Assembly: GCA_963575745.1 (NCBI GenBank)
Contig: CAUYUJ010001348.1
Location: forward strand, 574,694-596,861
Source of the DNA: Prorocentrum cordatum
Taxonomy: Eukaryota > Sar > Dinophyceae > Prorocentrales > Prorocentraceae
DNA length: 22,168 nt
Reading direction: 5' to 3'
The notes under the pieces were generated by a model. It saw nothing but the letters and a program-made list of their open reading frames with translations. It was not told where the DNA came from and did not search any database. How positions within the stretch are numbered: position 1 is the first letter of the stretch; each line of letters opens with the position of its first letter. Of this stretch, positions 1 to 7,671 are shown piece after piece. The translations under genes and the position numbers were made by a program.

Positions 1-16
1 GATGATGACGATGTTC

Positions 17-71
<55 letters not shown>

Positions 72-80
72 CGGTGATGG

Positions 81-127
<47 letters not shown>

Positions 128-860
128 GTGACGGTGATAACGATGCTGATGATGATAATGATGATGGCGATGGTGGTGATGATGATGGTGATGGTGATGA
201 TGCTGATGATATTACTGATGGTGATGATGATGGCGATGGTGGTGATGATGATGCTTGTGACGATGGTGATGATGGTGATGACGATGGTGATGAGGATGAT
301 GATGATCATTTGTGATAATGGTGGTGATGATGGTGATGGTGGTGATGATGGTGTTGGTGGTGAGTATTGTGATGGTGATGGTGCTCTTGTTGGTGTCGAT
401 GAGGATGATGATGCTGATGATGATGAGGATGATGATGATGATAGTGATGAAACTGATGATGATGGTGATGGAACTAATGATGATGGCTGTGATAGTGATT
501 ATGGTGGTAATGATGGTGATGATTATGCTGATGAAGTTGATGATGATGATGGTGCTGATGATGGTGATGAGTCTGGTCATGATGATGATGCTGCTGATGA
601 GGAGGAGGATGAGGATGACGATGGTGATAAAACTGATGACGGTGATGAGGACGAGGATGATGATGGTGATTATGCTTACGGTGGTGCTGATGATGCTGAC
701 AACGGTGATGCTGATACTGCCGATTATGACAAATGTGGTGATGGTGGTACTGGTGATGGTCAGGGTGATACTGGTCATGGTCATGCTGGTGATGGTCATG
801 GTGATGATGGTGATGTCATGGTGATACTGGTGCTGGTCATGGTGACAATGATGTTGAGCA
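1..860 (+). repeat. Imperfect (GAT)n microsatellite array
   Basis: The first 150 bases are almost pure GAT. The array then decays into GAT mixed with GGT, GCT and GAC units to about position 860. All three plus frames stay open for long stretches and read as runs of Met, Asp or mixed residues, which is what a trinucleotide array produces without selection. The array touches the left edge of the window, so its full length is unknown. Confidence 0.95.
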
Positions 861-1037
861 CGACGATAGTGACGACGATAACGATGTGGAGGCGGAGGAG
901 GAGGAAGAGGCGAAGGACGGGTCGAGGACAAAGACGAGAAGCAGGAGCCCTGCCGCCCCACCGATGGTGGCCAAGGCTGTGCCGTCGGCCCGTATCCTAA
1001 GGATGCGCGATACGGATGCAATGGCCTTGGAATAGGC
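861..1037. other. Unique linker left of foldback element 1
   Basis: A purine-rich tract (about 888-945) leads into unique sequence. The segment at 961-981 (CCGATGG, then CCAAGGCTGTG) recurs in diverged form at 1408-1430, just upstream of the second foldback element, so a local duplication predates the insertions. A small inverted repeat, CCGTATC with GATACGG, lies near 989-1016. No gene is seen. Confidence 0.6.
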
Positions 1038-1207
1038 GAAGAAAAAAACGCCATAAACATAAACTTTCGGCGCTCCGCGCGGATTTCTTGGATCTGCGCT
1101 GGGGCCCCCACGGCGCGCTCCGCGCGCCAGGGAGGGGGGTCCAGCGTAGATCCAAGAAATCCGCGAGGAGCGCCAAAAGTTTATGTTTATGGCGTGTGTT
1201 CGTCTTC
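1038..1207. mobile_element. Foldback (MITE-like) element FB1
   Basis: Arms at 1048-1102 and 1141-1195 are 55 bases each and match as reverse complements at 52 positions. The outer ends begin GAAGA on one side and finish TCTTC on the other, extending the element to 1038-1207. The loop holds a further perfect stem, GGCGCGC/GCGCGCC. The core GGCGCTCCGCGCGGAT is shared with a second copy at 1434-1631, so this is a repeat family and not a chance hairpin. It has no coding capacity. Structured RNA is an alternative reading, but the shared core with divergent outer arms favours a non-autonomous mobile element. No clear target-site duplication is visible. Confidence 0.75.
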
Positions 1208-1433
1208 GATTGAAAGGCCGTTTCGAAGCGCTTCGAGCGGGGCGCGGCCAACGAAAGTGGCGAAGCATGGACCGAGGAGGCAAGGATGCAAAAGGGACCC
1301 TTGGCAAAGTTGTCCGCCCTCCTCACGCTGCGGGTTGACTGTGATGCTTGCTTGCCTCATCAGCTTCAGATGGGTCGGAGCGCCCCACCACCCTCCGTGT
1401 GCGCCGCCGATGACGGCCCCAAGGCTGTGATTA
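1208..1433. other. Linker between the two foldback elements
   Basis: Unique sequence without a supportable gene. It contains 1341-1386, a 46-base segment repeated with 5 mismatches at 1808-1853, and 1408-1430, which resembles 961-981. The region is therefore part of a diverged local duplication that received the insertions. Confidence 0.6.
1341..1386 (+). repeat. Dispersed duplicate, copy A (uninterrupted site)
   Basis: This 46-base stretch matches 1808-1853 at 41 positions without gaps. It begins GTGATGCTT, the sequence that flanks the MITE at the other copy, so it serves as a paralogous site lacking the insertion. Confidence 0.8.
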
Positions 1434-1631
1434 GAAGAAGAAACAACTCCACCAACTCATCAACAGAAACTTCTGGCGCTCCGCGCGGATCTCTTGGATC
1501 TGCGCCGGGGCCCCCTCCGCGGAGCGCGCCAGGGGCGGCGCCGGAGGCGCCGCCGTGGGGGCCCCAGCGCAGATCCAAGAGATCCGCGCGGAGCGCCAAA
1601 AGTTTCAACTTTACGGCGTTGTTTCTTCTTC
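1434..1631. mobile_element. Foldback (MITE-like) element FB2
   Basis: Core arms at 1466-1515 and 1557-1606 are 50 bases each and match as reverse complements at 48 positions. The outer ends are a perfect 14-base inverted pair, GAAGAAGAAACAAC at 1434-1447 and its complement at 1618-1631. The loop contains a 9+3+9 perfect hairpin of GGCGGCGCC type. The core matches FB1. GTGAT occurs within three bases of both ends and may be a short target duplication, but this is uncertain because the same word belongs to the duplicated target sequence. Confidence 0.78.
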
Positions 1632-1632
1632 G

Positions 1633-1640
1633 GGTGATGC
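1633..1640 (+). repeat. Left target-site duplication of MITE
   Basis: GGTGATGC directly abuts the left inverted repeat at 1641 and recurs directly after the right inverted repeat at 1807-1814. The boundary may shift by up to three bases because TTA follows both copies. Confidence 0.8.
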
Positions 1641-1806
1641 TTAAGTCGGGCCTGTCCCCTTACAGGGGGATTTTGGACGAAACATTAAACAAATAGTCAA
1701 ACAATACCATACAATACTCCAAAGTGGTCAACAAATCCTCCCCAGACTATACTATTTGTTTACTATTTTTGAGCACTCCTCCGGTAGAGGGACAGGCCCG
1801 ACTTAA
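1641..1806. mobile_element. 166-bp MITE-like element with inverted ends and 8-bp TSD
   Basis: The element begins TTAAGTCGGGCCTGTCCC and ends with its exact reverse complement, giving perfect terminal repeats of 18 bases. It is flanked by the 8-bp direct repeat GGTGATGC. A subterminal pair, AAACAAATAGT at 1687-1697 and ACTATTTGTTT at 1751-1761, makes the AT-rich interior fold as well. The interior is much richer in A+T than its surroundings and has no coding potential. An 8-bp duplication is typical of hAT-type transposition, but these termini do not resemble the usual hAT ends, so the superfamily is open. The related segment at 1341-1386 continues through the insertion point, which supports insertion. 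Confidence 0.85.
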
Positions 1807-1814
1807 GGTGATGC
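1807..1814 (+). repeat. Right target-site duplication of MITE
   Basis: GGTGATGC immediately after the right inverted repeat is identical to 1633-1640. Confidence 0.8.
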
Positions 1815-1853
1815 TTATCTGCCTCATCAGCTTCAAATAGGTCGGAGCGCCCC
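1808..1853 (+). repeat. Dispersed duplicate, copy B (MITE-bearing site)
   Basis: This copy matches 1341-1386 at 41 of 46 positions. It is the right-hand half of the target into which the MITE inserted. Similarity fades after GGTCGGAGCGCCCC. Confidence 0.75.
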
Positions 1854-1972
1854 TCGTCGGCAAGATGCGCCGCGTGCCGCGGCCTTTGACGGCCGGGTAT
1901 ACCTGCACCGACCTCCGGCCGCCGCGCGCGCTGCCACGACCGCACCGCTCTCAGGGGCGACGCCCGCTGCGG
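1854..1972. other. Short unique linker
   Basis: GC-rich sequence with GACGGCC-like words resembling 1410-1420, but no gene or RNA that can be supported. Confidence 0.5.
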
Positions 1973-2068
1973 GAGGGAAGGAGGAGGAGGAGGACGAGGA
2001 GCGACGAAGGAGGGAGATGGGAGGCGAGAGAGAGGGGGAGGGAGGAGGAGGAGGATGAGGAGGAGGGT
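1973..2068 (+). repeat. (GAG)n / purine tract bordering the assembly gap
   Basis: Imperfect GGA/GAG units run directly into the N block, so the array probably continues inside the gap. Confidence 0.9.
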
Positions 2069-2168
2069 NNNNNNNNNNNNNNNNNNNNNNNNNNNNNNNN
2101 NNNNNNNNNNNNNNNNNNNNNNNNNNNNNNNNNNNNNNNNNNNNNNNNNNNNNNNNNNNNNNNNNNNN
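2069..2168. other. Assembly gap (100 N)
   Basis: Exactly 100 N, the usual placeholder for a gap of unknown size. Sequence to its left is (GAG)n and to its right is the 3' flank of element 1, so distances across it are not reliable. Confidence 0.97.
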
Positions 2169-2221
2169 AGAGCATTCATGAGCTTTCCGAAGGATCAAAA
2201 GGCCTGCAAATCCACGGGGAC

Positions 2222-2400
2222 TCAGCGGCCTCGAAAGAAAACGCGCGCACGATCCAGGCCTGACAATACACGGCGGCCCCACGTGGCGGGGCGCCCGCAG
2301 GACATACCAAGCTTGTGCACATGCATCGTGGTCGAGGCACCACAACTCAAACAGACGATGCCATTAGCATTGTCACCGACAACCTCGCTGACGCATCTCC
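2222..2400 (-). pseudogene. Element 1: CxxCG zinc tail downstream of RNase H
   Basis: In the frame that stops at 2222, the motif VCLSCG begins at about 2356, followed 14 residues after the second Cys by another Cys in LGMSCGRPATWGRRVL. Similar Cys spacing (CRRCG, then LGEAC) follows the RNase H of element 3 at about 16766-16825. This suggests a conserved zinc-binding C-terminal module. It lies in a different frame from the RNase H segment at 2373-3023, so one frameshift separates them. The function of the tail is unknown; nucleic-acid binding is an inference. Confidence 0.6.
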
Positions 2401-3023
2401 TCAGACGGCGCCCCCCACTCACGACGACACGGCGACGGGGGGGGGTCGCAGGCGGGCGGGGCGAGGGCGGCAGCAGCGGCGTCGGCGGCGGCAGCAAAAT
2501 CCTTGACCTGCCGCCTGGCCGCCCGCGCGGCCTTGACGTCGGAGGCGGACAGGCGCAGGGTGCCGAACGCCGCGAGTGGGGCGGCCCTGCCCACCTGCTC
2601 CCCCGCGGCACGCACGAGCAGGGAAACCATCTGAAACCGATCGCGATGCGCGGCATGCACGCGCCCCTGGCGAGCAATCTTCTTCGCCCACACGCCAGCA
2701 AACCTATTGCCCGCGATGAGACGGGGCGGGATGGAAAGCCGCTGCTCTGGGGCGGGGTGAGCCTTAATCTTAACGAACGTGACCGAGCGAGGCCCCACCC
2801 CACCCCGGTCTTCGAGCTTCCCCCAGAGAGGCTCCCAAACACCGGCGTGAGCGGCATTCAGAGAACAACATGCCTCACGCCCGAGCTTGGTGACTCCTTC
2901 ATATGCAGACCCACTGTCCATGTGGGCCACGGGTGGCAGTGCAATCCTGAGAGCATTTATCACCGCCAACAGCCCCGCTACTCCTCCACGAAAGACCGCC
3001 AAGGCACGAAAATCAACGAACAC
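2373..3023 (-). pseudogene. Element 1: C-terminal part of RNase H domain, degenerate
   Basis: RNase H removes RNA from the RNA-DNA hybrid during reverse transcription. This 216-residue frame contains the second half of the fold: VAGLLAVINAL (residues 15-25), HMDSG with Asp36, FVKIKAHP with His89, and AGNRFAGVWAKKIA (104-117). The usual motifs are AELLAV, a central Asp, a His, and GNxxADxxAK. Here the Glu reads as Gly17 and the last Asp as Gly110. Together with the lost first Asp in the preceding piece, three of the four catalytic acids are replaced. The distal part turns into Ala-rich sequence. The frame differs from the upstream segment (2978-4141). Confidence 0.75.
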
Positions 3024-4141
3024 ACGAGGGGGGGAGGGTCAGGGTGCGCACCAACGACTGCCCATCCTGAGGCGCACGCATTGGGCACATCACGATCATA
3101 TCTGGAGCCGGCGACAAACAAGTCACCTGTCATGGAGCCACGCTCGCCTAGATAGACCTGCTGAGGCGCTGCAACAGGCATGGTCGGAAATCTGCCAAAC
3201 GGCATCAGCACTCGACCCCCGAGCAGCAGCACTAGCTCAGAGCGGCCCCGCGGGAAAGTGCGCCGAAGGGCTCCTGCTGGCTGAAGACTGGCCGACGCCA
3301 ACCCATCACAGATGAGATGACGGCGGCACATACTGCCAGGGAAACTATGACAGATTTGGCAGAGCGGCGACTGCACAAGTTTAGCCTCGAACGTGCGTTG
3401 CTGGGTGCATTGCGCTCCTATGACAGCGGATCGAAGATGGGCCTTGTCACCGGGCGACAGAAGCGAAGTGCGAACAAACAGGCGGACAACTGGCTCGAGC
3501 AAAATGCCGGACTGGGGCTCGGGGCATTCGAGGGTTGTGCTGCCCTGCTTCCACTGCCAGGCCTCACAGGCCATGTCGATGAGCGTCTTGACCCCATGGG
3601 CACAACACGTGGCTGGCTGCATTGTGAGGCCCCAGGGGCACGTCCAAACATCAAAGCCGTCACTCTTGATATCTAATCGAGCAAGAGTGGCCAGACAAGC
3701 CGAGAAAGGTTCCGAAACAGACAGCCACGGACTACCTTTGCTGGACAGGGTTCTCACTTGGGCCTGCTGAAAACCCAGAGCGACCACATGCTGGGGCACC
3801 CGCTGCTGCCTCCAAGCAGCCAACATGGCACAGAGCGGCTCGGCGGAAGCCTTGAAAATAGGGCCCACCCGACGCCCTGGAGCGAGGAGGAGACGAAGCG
3901 TAAGGGGGGAGGAGCTAGCGGGGCCTTGATTAGCAACCAGTTGCCTATGACGCTGAAGCTCCTGCCCATTAGTGCCAGTGACACTGGTGCCATGCGACGC
4001 ACTGGTTTCAACCGTGGCTTTAGTCATCAGACCTACAAGCCGGCGGCGTTTAGCTTGGTGCAAAATCTTCAAACGTCTCGGGCGGACGACGGCTGCCGCC
4101 GCGGTGCTCCTGCCCAGCCTCCGAACCGACCCGTAGTCCAC
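2978..4141 (-). pseudogene. Element 1: RT connection, zinc knuckle and start of RNase H
   Basis: This 387-residue open frame follows the RT core. Residues 1-250 correspond to the weakly conserved thumb/connection region. At 261-278 it has CQIC, then H275 and C278, a CxxC..H..C knuckle like the one preceding RNase H in related elements. Residues 340-363 read GDLFVAGSRYDRD, then ASGWAVVG, which is the first strand pair of RNase H (usually FxDGS, then AGWAVV). The catalytic Asp is Ala344. The frame ends soon after and RNase H continues in another frame at 3023. That a 1.1-kb stretch stays open while its neighbours are broken may be chance in GC-rich DNA or recent decay. Confidence 0.7.
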
Positions 4142-4197
4142 CCCCGCGTTCCTTTCGGTGCGAGAGCACTGCCCTCCTAGGCTTGTCAGGCTGGCCT

Positions 4198-5127
4198 CTA
4201 CAGACTTCTGGGACTGGCAGCGCTGCCCATGAAGCGCGCCTTATCCTTCGCAACCAACATGTCAACCTTGTTTTGTTTGCGGTCGAGCTCAACTCCAGCT
4301 GCGACGAGATCTGCACAGACGCGCTCTTCGGCGCCAAATCGTTGCAAGCCGATGTCACCAATCACTGTAGAGAGTGAGACTGCGCGAGCAACTTTGCGGA
4401 CCTCGCCCAGTGGCTGCAGTAGGACATGCTGCAGCATCATGGTTGCAAAGATACAGCCTGCGAGCACACTGTGCTCTGACCTGATCGGCTCCGAAACAAA
4501 ATTGCCTACGTCTAGGACTCGCGGCTGACGGTAGAGGGTGACGAGGGAGAGCATTCAACCATGGGGAAACCTGCGCGGTCTGCGGCGGTCACGAGGCGAT
4601 GATGGCGAATGAGCTCAAAGGCCTTTTTCAAGTCAACCAAGACAGTGCCCTACGCCAGGCCTTGGCCATGAGCCCACTCGGCCCACGCGGCCTGCGCCCA
4701 GGCGCACTTGTCCGCGGTCTTGCCGCGGGTTCCCCAATAGAAATGTCTAAATGTTCTTCTCTGCCAATCGTGGATCCCGGACTTTCTGAGACGACGCAAG
4801 ACCCTCGCAGAAACAAGCAAGAGTGCAATCGGCCTGCAACCACCAAGACGCTCGGCTAAGACAAACACTTTGGCCCACGCGGCACGCCACTCTAGCCTTA
4901 CTTCAATCAACTGCACAAAACGTGTCTAGACCCTCATGGCCTAGCTGAAGAAAGTGCCCGGGGTTCACGCAATCAGATCCCTGGCCAGCGCTGGGCTTGC
5001 AGGTCTTAGGGACTCGAAGTAACTCAGGCACAGTGGGGCGGGGGGGAGGCTCAAGACGGGAGAGGTCAGGCCACTCCACATGCTGAGACACACCACCACG
5101 CTTCCCAACCCACACGAAACTGCTCAA
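4198..5127 (-). pseudogene. Element 1: reverse transcriptase core, inactivated
   Basis: This RNA-directed DNA polymerase segment would copy the element's RNA at the nicked target. Three frames carry it. At 4903-5127, GSDCVNPGHFLQLGHEGL resembles the region before the fingers. At 4650-4916, AERLGGCRPIALL is the fingers motif (GGxRPI). After an in-frame TAG at 4650, the same frame reads VDLKKAFE, which is RT motif A (4614-4637). At 4198-4554 another frame holds motif B (LAGCIFATMML) and TVIGDIGLQRFG where YVDDxxLQxxG is expected. The first catalytic Asp is Gly (GGT in place of GAT or GAC). DRKQNKV matches the Lys of motif D. Frameshifts, a stop and the altered motif C make activity very unlikely. 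Confidence 0.8.
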
Positions 5128-5767
5128 TCTGCTCTGCTGAACCTAATGGGACATGATCTACTGCGGCGTCGCCAGGAGTCCATCCTGTCGGCACCTTCGA
5201 GAAGCTGAGAAGGGCTGAGGCGCCCTGCGCAGTGCTGCGTTTTCCCACCTAGTCCCCCCGCCCCCGCTCCCTGGCTCGCTGGCTGGCTTCGACGGCTGAG
5301 CTTGCTTCTGCGAGAAAGCTTTTCGAAACCTCGAACTCGGGCGGTGAGAAGGGAAGGCTCTGCAGCGCAAGCTTTGCGAAACTAACTGCTACCTTGCACT
5401 GCCGCGGCACTGGGGCAGAGCGGCAAAATGCGAACGGGGCAATGCCGACGAGAAACGGCATCCCAGCCACCCTCGAGGTCCTGGAAATCAATGAGGTCCC
5501 GCGCCAATCCTTGCCACCAGACTGCGCCAGCACTGAGCCGCGGGAGCGGCGCAGAGCAAGGGCGCAGAGGGCGAATAATTTGAATGTGAGGTGCAGCTCC
5601 GCGCCCTCGAAATCTAAAAGAATGCTCTGGCTCGACATCTGAACATGTATCCATTTATCTTCAGCGGCTGCACCAAACGCTGACCATGTTTGATCAACCG
5701 CGTTGTCGGACTGCTGCATGCCGCAGCTAAGCTGCCCCCAGTCCGGCTCTTCGAACTGCCTGCAACA
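5128..5767 (-). pseudogene. Element 1: linker between endonuclease and RT
   Basis: An open frame of 156 codons (5249-5719) lies between the endonuclease and RT pieces. Its start, DQTWSAFGAAAEDKWI, resembles the helical region that follows the endonuclease in related elements. The rest shows no catalytic motif. Sequence between 5128 and 5248 is broken in all minus frames. Confidence 0.45.
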
Positions 5768-6557
5768 TCAAAGTGGGGCTGAGGCGGGAAAACTCCGAGG
5801 CTGAATGACAGCTCGCACTTCTGGAGGTCGCCCCGGGACCTGCAGCCTGACGCGCGCGGCTCGGCGTGGGCCCATGGCAATGTGATCCAAAACGTCGAAA
5901 TTGGCACCTGAAGCAAGGAACGGAGACATGACGAAAAACACAATGACCCTCTCAGATGGCCTGGCTGTGCCAAACTTCGGCGCCACGACGACGCCGCCAT
6001 TGCCTGCCACCCAGCCACTTCTCTGCGAGCTCCTCGGGCGTGACCTGCCTGTCAGCGCCGACGCGATGAGGAGGGGCATGCCCGCGCGCTCGATCGCGCG
6101 GCCCATGGGGCAGAGGATCTACCAGTTGCGCTCGGTGAGGTCCTCGGAGTCGCGCAGGTACACGGCGCCAGCCAACCAGCTTGCCTCCTTTGGGCCCATG
6201 GCTGAGATGCAATAAAGAAGCCCTTGCTGGGCAGACGCAACTCTGAATGCCTTCAACTTCGCCGAGGCCATACCTGGCTGGCGCGGCAACCACGGCGCCG
6301 CCTGACAGGCAAGCCAGGCTACCACCCGCAGCAACTGAGGCCCCTGCGCGGACGATTGGATTGAGAGCGGCCTTCCAACCTGCCCTGCGCGGAGCTTGCT
6401 CCTGCCCGCCACGTTGCCGCTTAGGCACTTTGTGCTCCTGAACTAGAGCCAAGCCACAATCAGTCCACTCACTGGATTACCCGAGAACCTCAAGCCCTGG
6501 CGCGCTGGTGACATTCGCCGCGAGGACGGCGAGGGGCCCGAGCTGCGGGTCGCCCCA
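5768..6557 (-). pseudogene. Element 1: endonuclease/exonuclease/phosphatase-like domain, degenerate
   Basis: This domain nicks target DNA to prime reverse transcription in LINEs. In one minus frame WGDPQLGPLAVLAANVTS is followed, after a TAA at 6477-6479, by LALVQEHKVPKRQRGG. The Glu of QEH corresponds to the metal-binding Glu. The frame then shifts: AGAVYLRDSEDLTERNW, a TAG at 6119-6121, and QILCPMGRAIERAGMPLL. The next motif is readable only in the other frame (GADRQVTPEEL, usually GDFNxTPEEL), after which the first frame resumes with GWVAGNGG and APKFGTARPSERVIVFFVMS. IDxF reads as IVFF, and the final PHRPV reads as PRRAARV, so the last catalytic Asp and His appear lost. Confidence 0.7.
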
Positions 6558-7671
6558 ACGTATCTGGTACATACTGCGGGGTGGTGCGGGGCTTCTCGAG
6601 CGCCTGCCTGACCAGCAGGACGGCCCGCTGCTCGACAACCCGCCCGGCGCCATCGTCGAGGCCCATGTCGTCATCATCGCCGACAGCGCTGGAACATGAT
6701 TCGAGCAGCTTGGCCTCGGGCTTGGCTGCCCAGCGACGGGCGCGCTCATCGGCATCAGGGCCAGCAGCGAGAGCTACAGGAGGCGGCGCGCACTGCCCTG
6801 GGCAAGGCCCCCCTGCCGCCAGGTCGCATGCCGAAGGGGGGCCTGGGGCCGCGGGGGCAGCGCCCGCAGGCGCGGCTCCTCCCGCGGCGGGGCCCGCAGG
6901 CGCGGCGGGGCCTTGCCCGTGGGCCTGCGCGGCCTTGGCCTGCAGCACCTGCTGGGCCTGCGCCACGTCCGCGGCCGTCGCAGCGAGCTTGCCCTCGAGC
7001 TCGGCGTCGCCGAGGCCCCTCGCGCGCTTGAGCAGCAGCGCGCACAGGTCCACGCCCGAAGGCGGCGCACCTGGCGCGGCCACGGCGGCGGCGCCGCCCA
7101 TCTGGGCGAGGGCCGCTGCGCCACGAGCGGCTGCCTCCCTCTGCTGCTGTTGGAGCTCCTCGAGCTCGGCCCCAACCTCGGCAGCCCAACGGGCAGTGCG
7201 GCTGAGGTTCTCCATCGCTTTGTCGCATTTCTTCTGCATCTTGCCGAGTTTGTCCGCGAGCTGGTCACTTTCCTTCTGGACCGCGCGCGAGACCAGCTGC
7301 GGGTCCCCAGATCGGAGACTGCGCAGATGCTGGATGCGATCCCTTGACGACTGGGAAAGGGTGCCTGACACTGCCGCATACGCGCTGTGGTCCATGGCAG
7401 CATAGGTTTGAACCTGCACGTGTGTGAGCGGCGGGGGACCCTTGGACTTGGGGTCACGGACTGAGGGTGGGACGCCACGAGCCCATGCACCGCGAGGCCG
7501 GAACTCACATTCACTGGGGCCATCTTTCGCCGTGCCACAGCGAAAGCAGCTGTCGCGCCACTCATAGTTGAACTTGAACTTGCAACGCTTGTTCGGACAA
7601 CACCAGTTCTGCCGCCACACCGCCACCGCGCACAAGGAGAAGAGCGTGCGACGCACGCCGTGGGTACGCAA
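6490..7671 (-). CDS. Element 1: ORF1-like protein with RanBP2-type zinc finger and coiled coil
   Basis: This uninterrupted 393-codon frame is probably the ORF1/gag-like protein of the retroelement, expected to bind its RNA in ribonucleoprotein particles. Residues 23-46 form WCCPNKRC, an intervening KFKFN segment and SCFRCG. This is a W-C-x4-C-x11-C-x2-C module resembling RanBP2 zinc fingers, which bind single-stranded RNA in several families. Residues about 120-180 (KLGKMQKKCDKAMENL, VGAELEELQQQQREAAARG) are predicted coiled coil. Beyond about 185 the protein is Ala/Gly/Pro-rich and probably disordered. The Met at 7671 was chosen because it precedes the zinc finger closely. The endonuclease starts in a different frame that overlaps its last 23 codons, so the original protein may have been a fusion now split by a frameshift. 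Confidence 0.7.
   Translation of the reverse strand: MRTHGVRRTLFSLCAVAVWRQNWCCPNKRCKFKFNYEWRDSCFRCGTAKDGPSECEFRPRGAWARGVPPSVRDPKSKGPPPLTHVQVQTYAAMDHSAYAAVSGTLSQSSRDRIQHLRSLRSGDPQLVSRAVQKESDQLADKLGKMQKKCDKAMENLSRTARWAAEVGAELEELQQQQREAAARGAAALAQMGGAAAVAAPGAPPSGVDLCALLLKRARGLGDAELEGKLAATAADVAQAQQVLQAKAAQAHGQGPAAPAGPAAGGAAPAGAAPAAPGPPSACDLAAGGPCPGQCAPPPVALAAGPDADERARRWAAKPEAKLLESCSSAVGDDDDMGLDDGAGRVVEQRAVLLVRQALEKPRTTPQYVPDTLGRPAARAPRRPRGECHQRARA

Noticed and set aside
2-1000. Plus-strand open frame of 332 codons, Met-rich then Asp/Gly-rich
   Set aside because: It is the direct reading of (GAT)n and its decay products; the opposite strand and other frames are equally open.
2055-3155. 366-codon plus frame crossing the N block
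   Set aside because: It depends on translating 100 N and is antisense to the RNase H of element 1.
6581-7405. 274-codon plus frame rich in Ala and Ser
   Set aside because: Antisense shadow of the Ala/Gly/Pro-rich ORF1 of element 1, which has a zinc finger and coiled coil in its favour.
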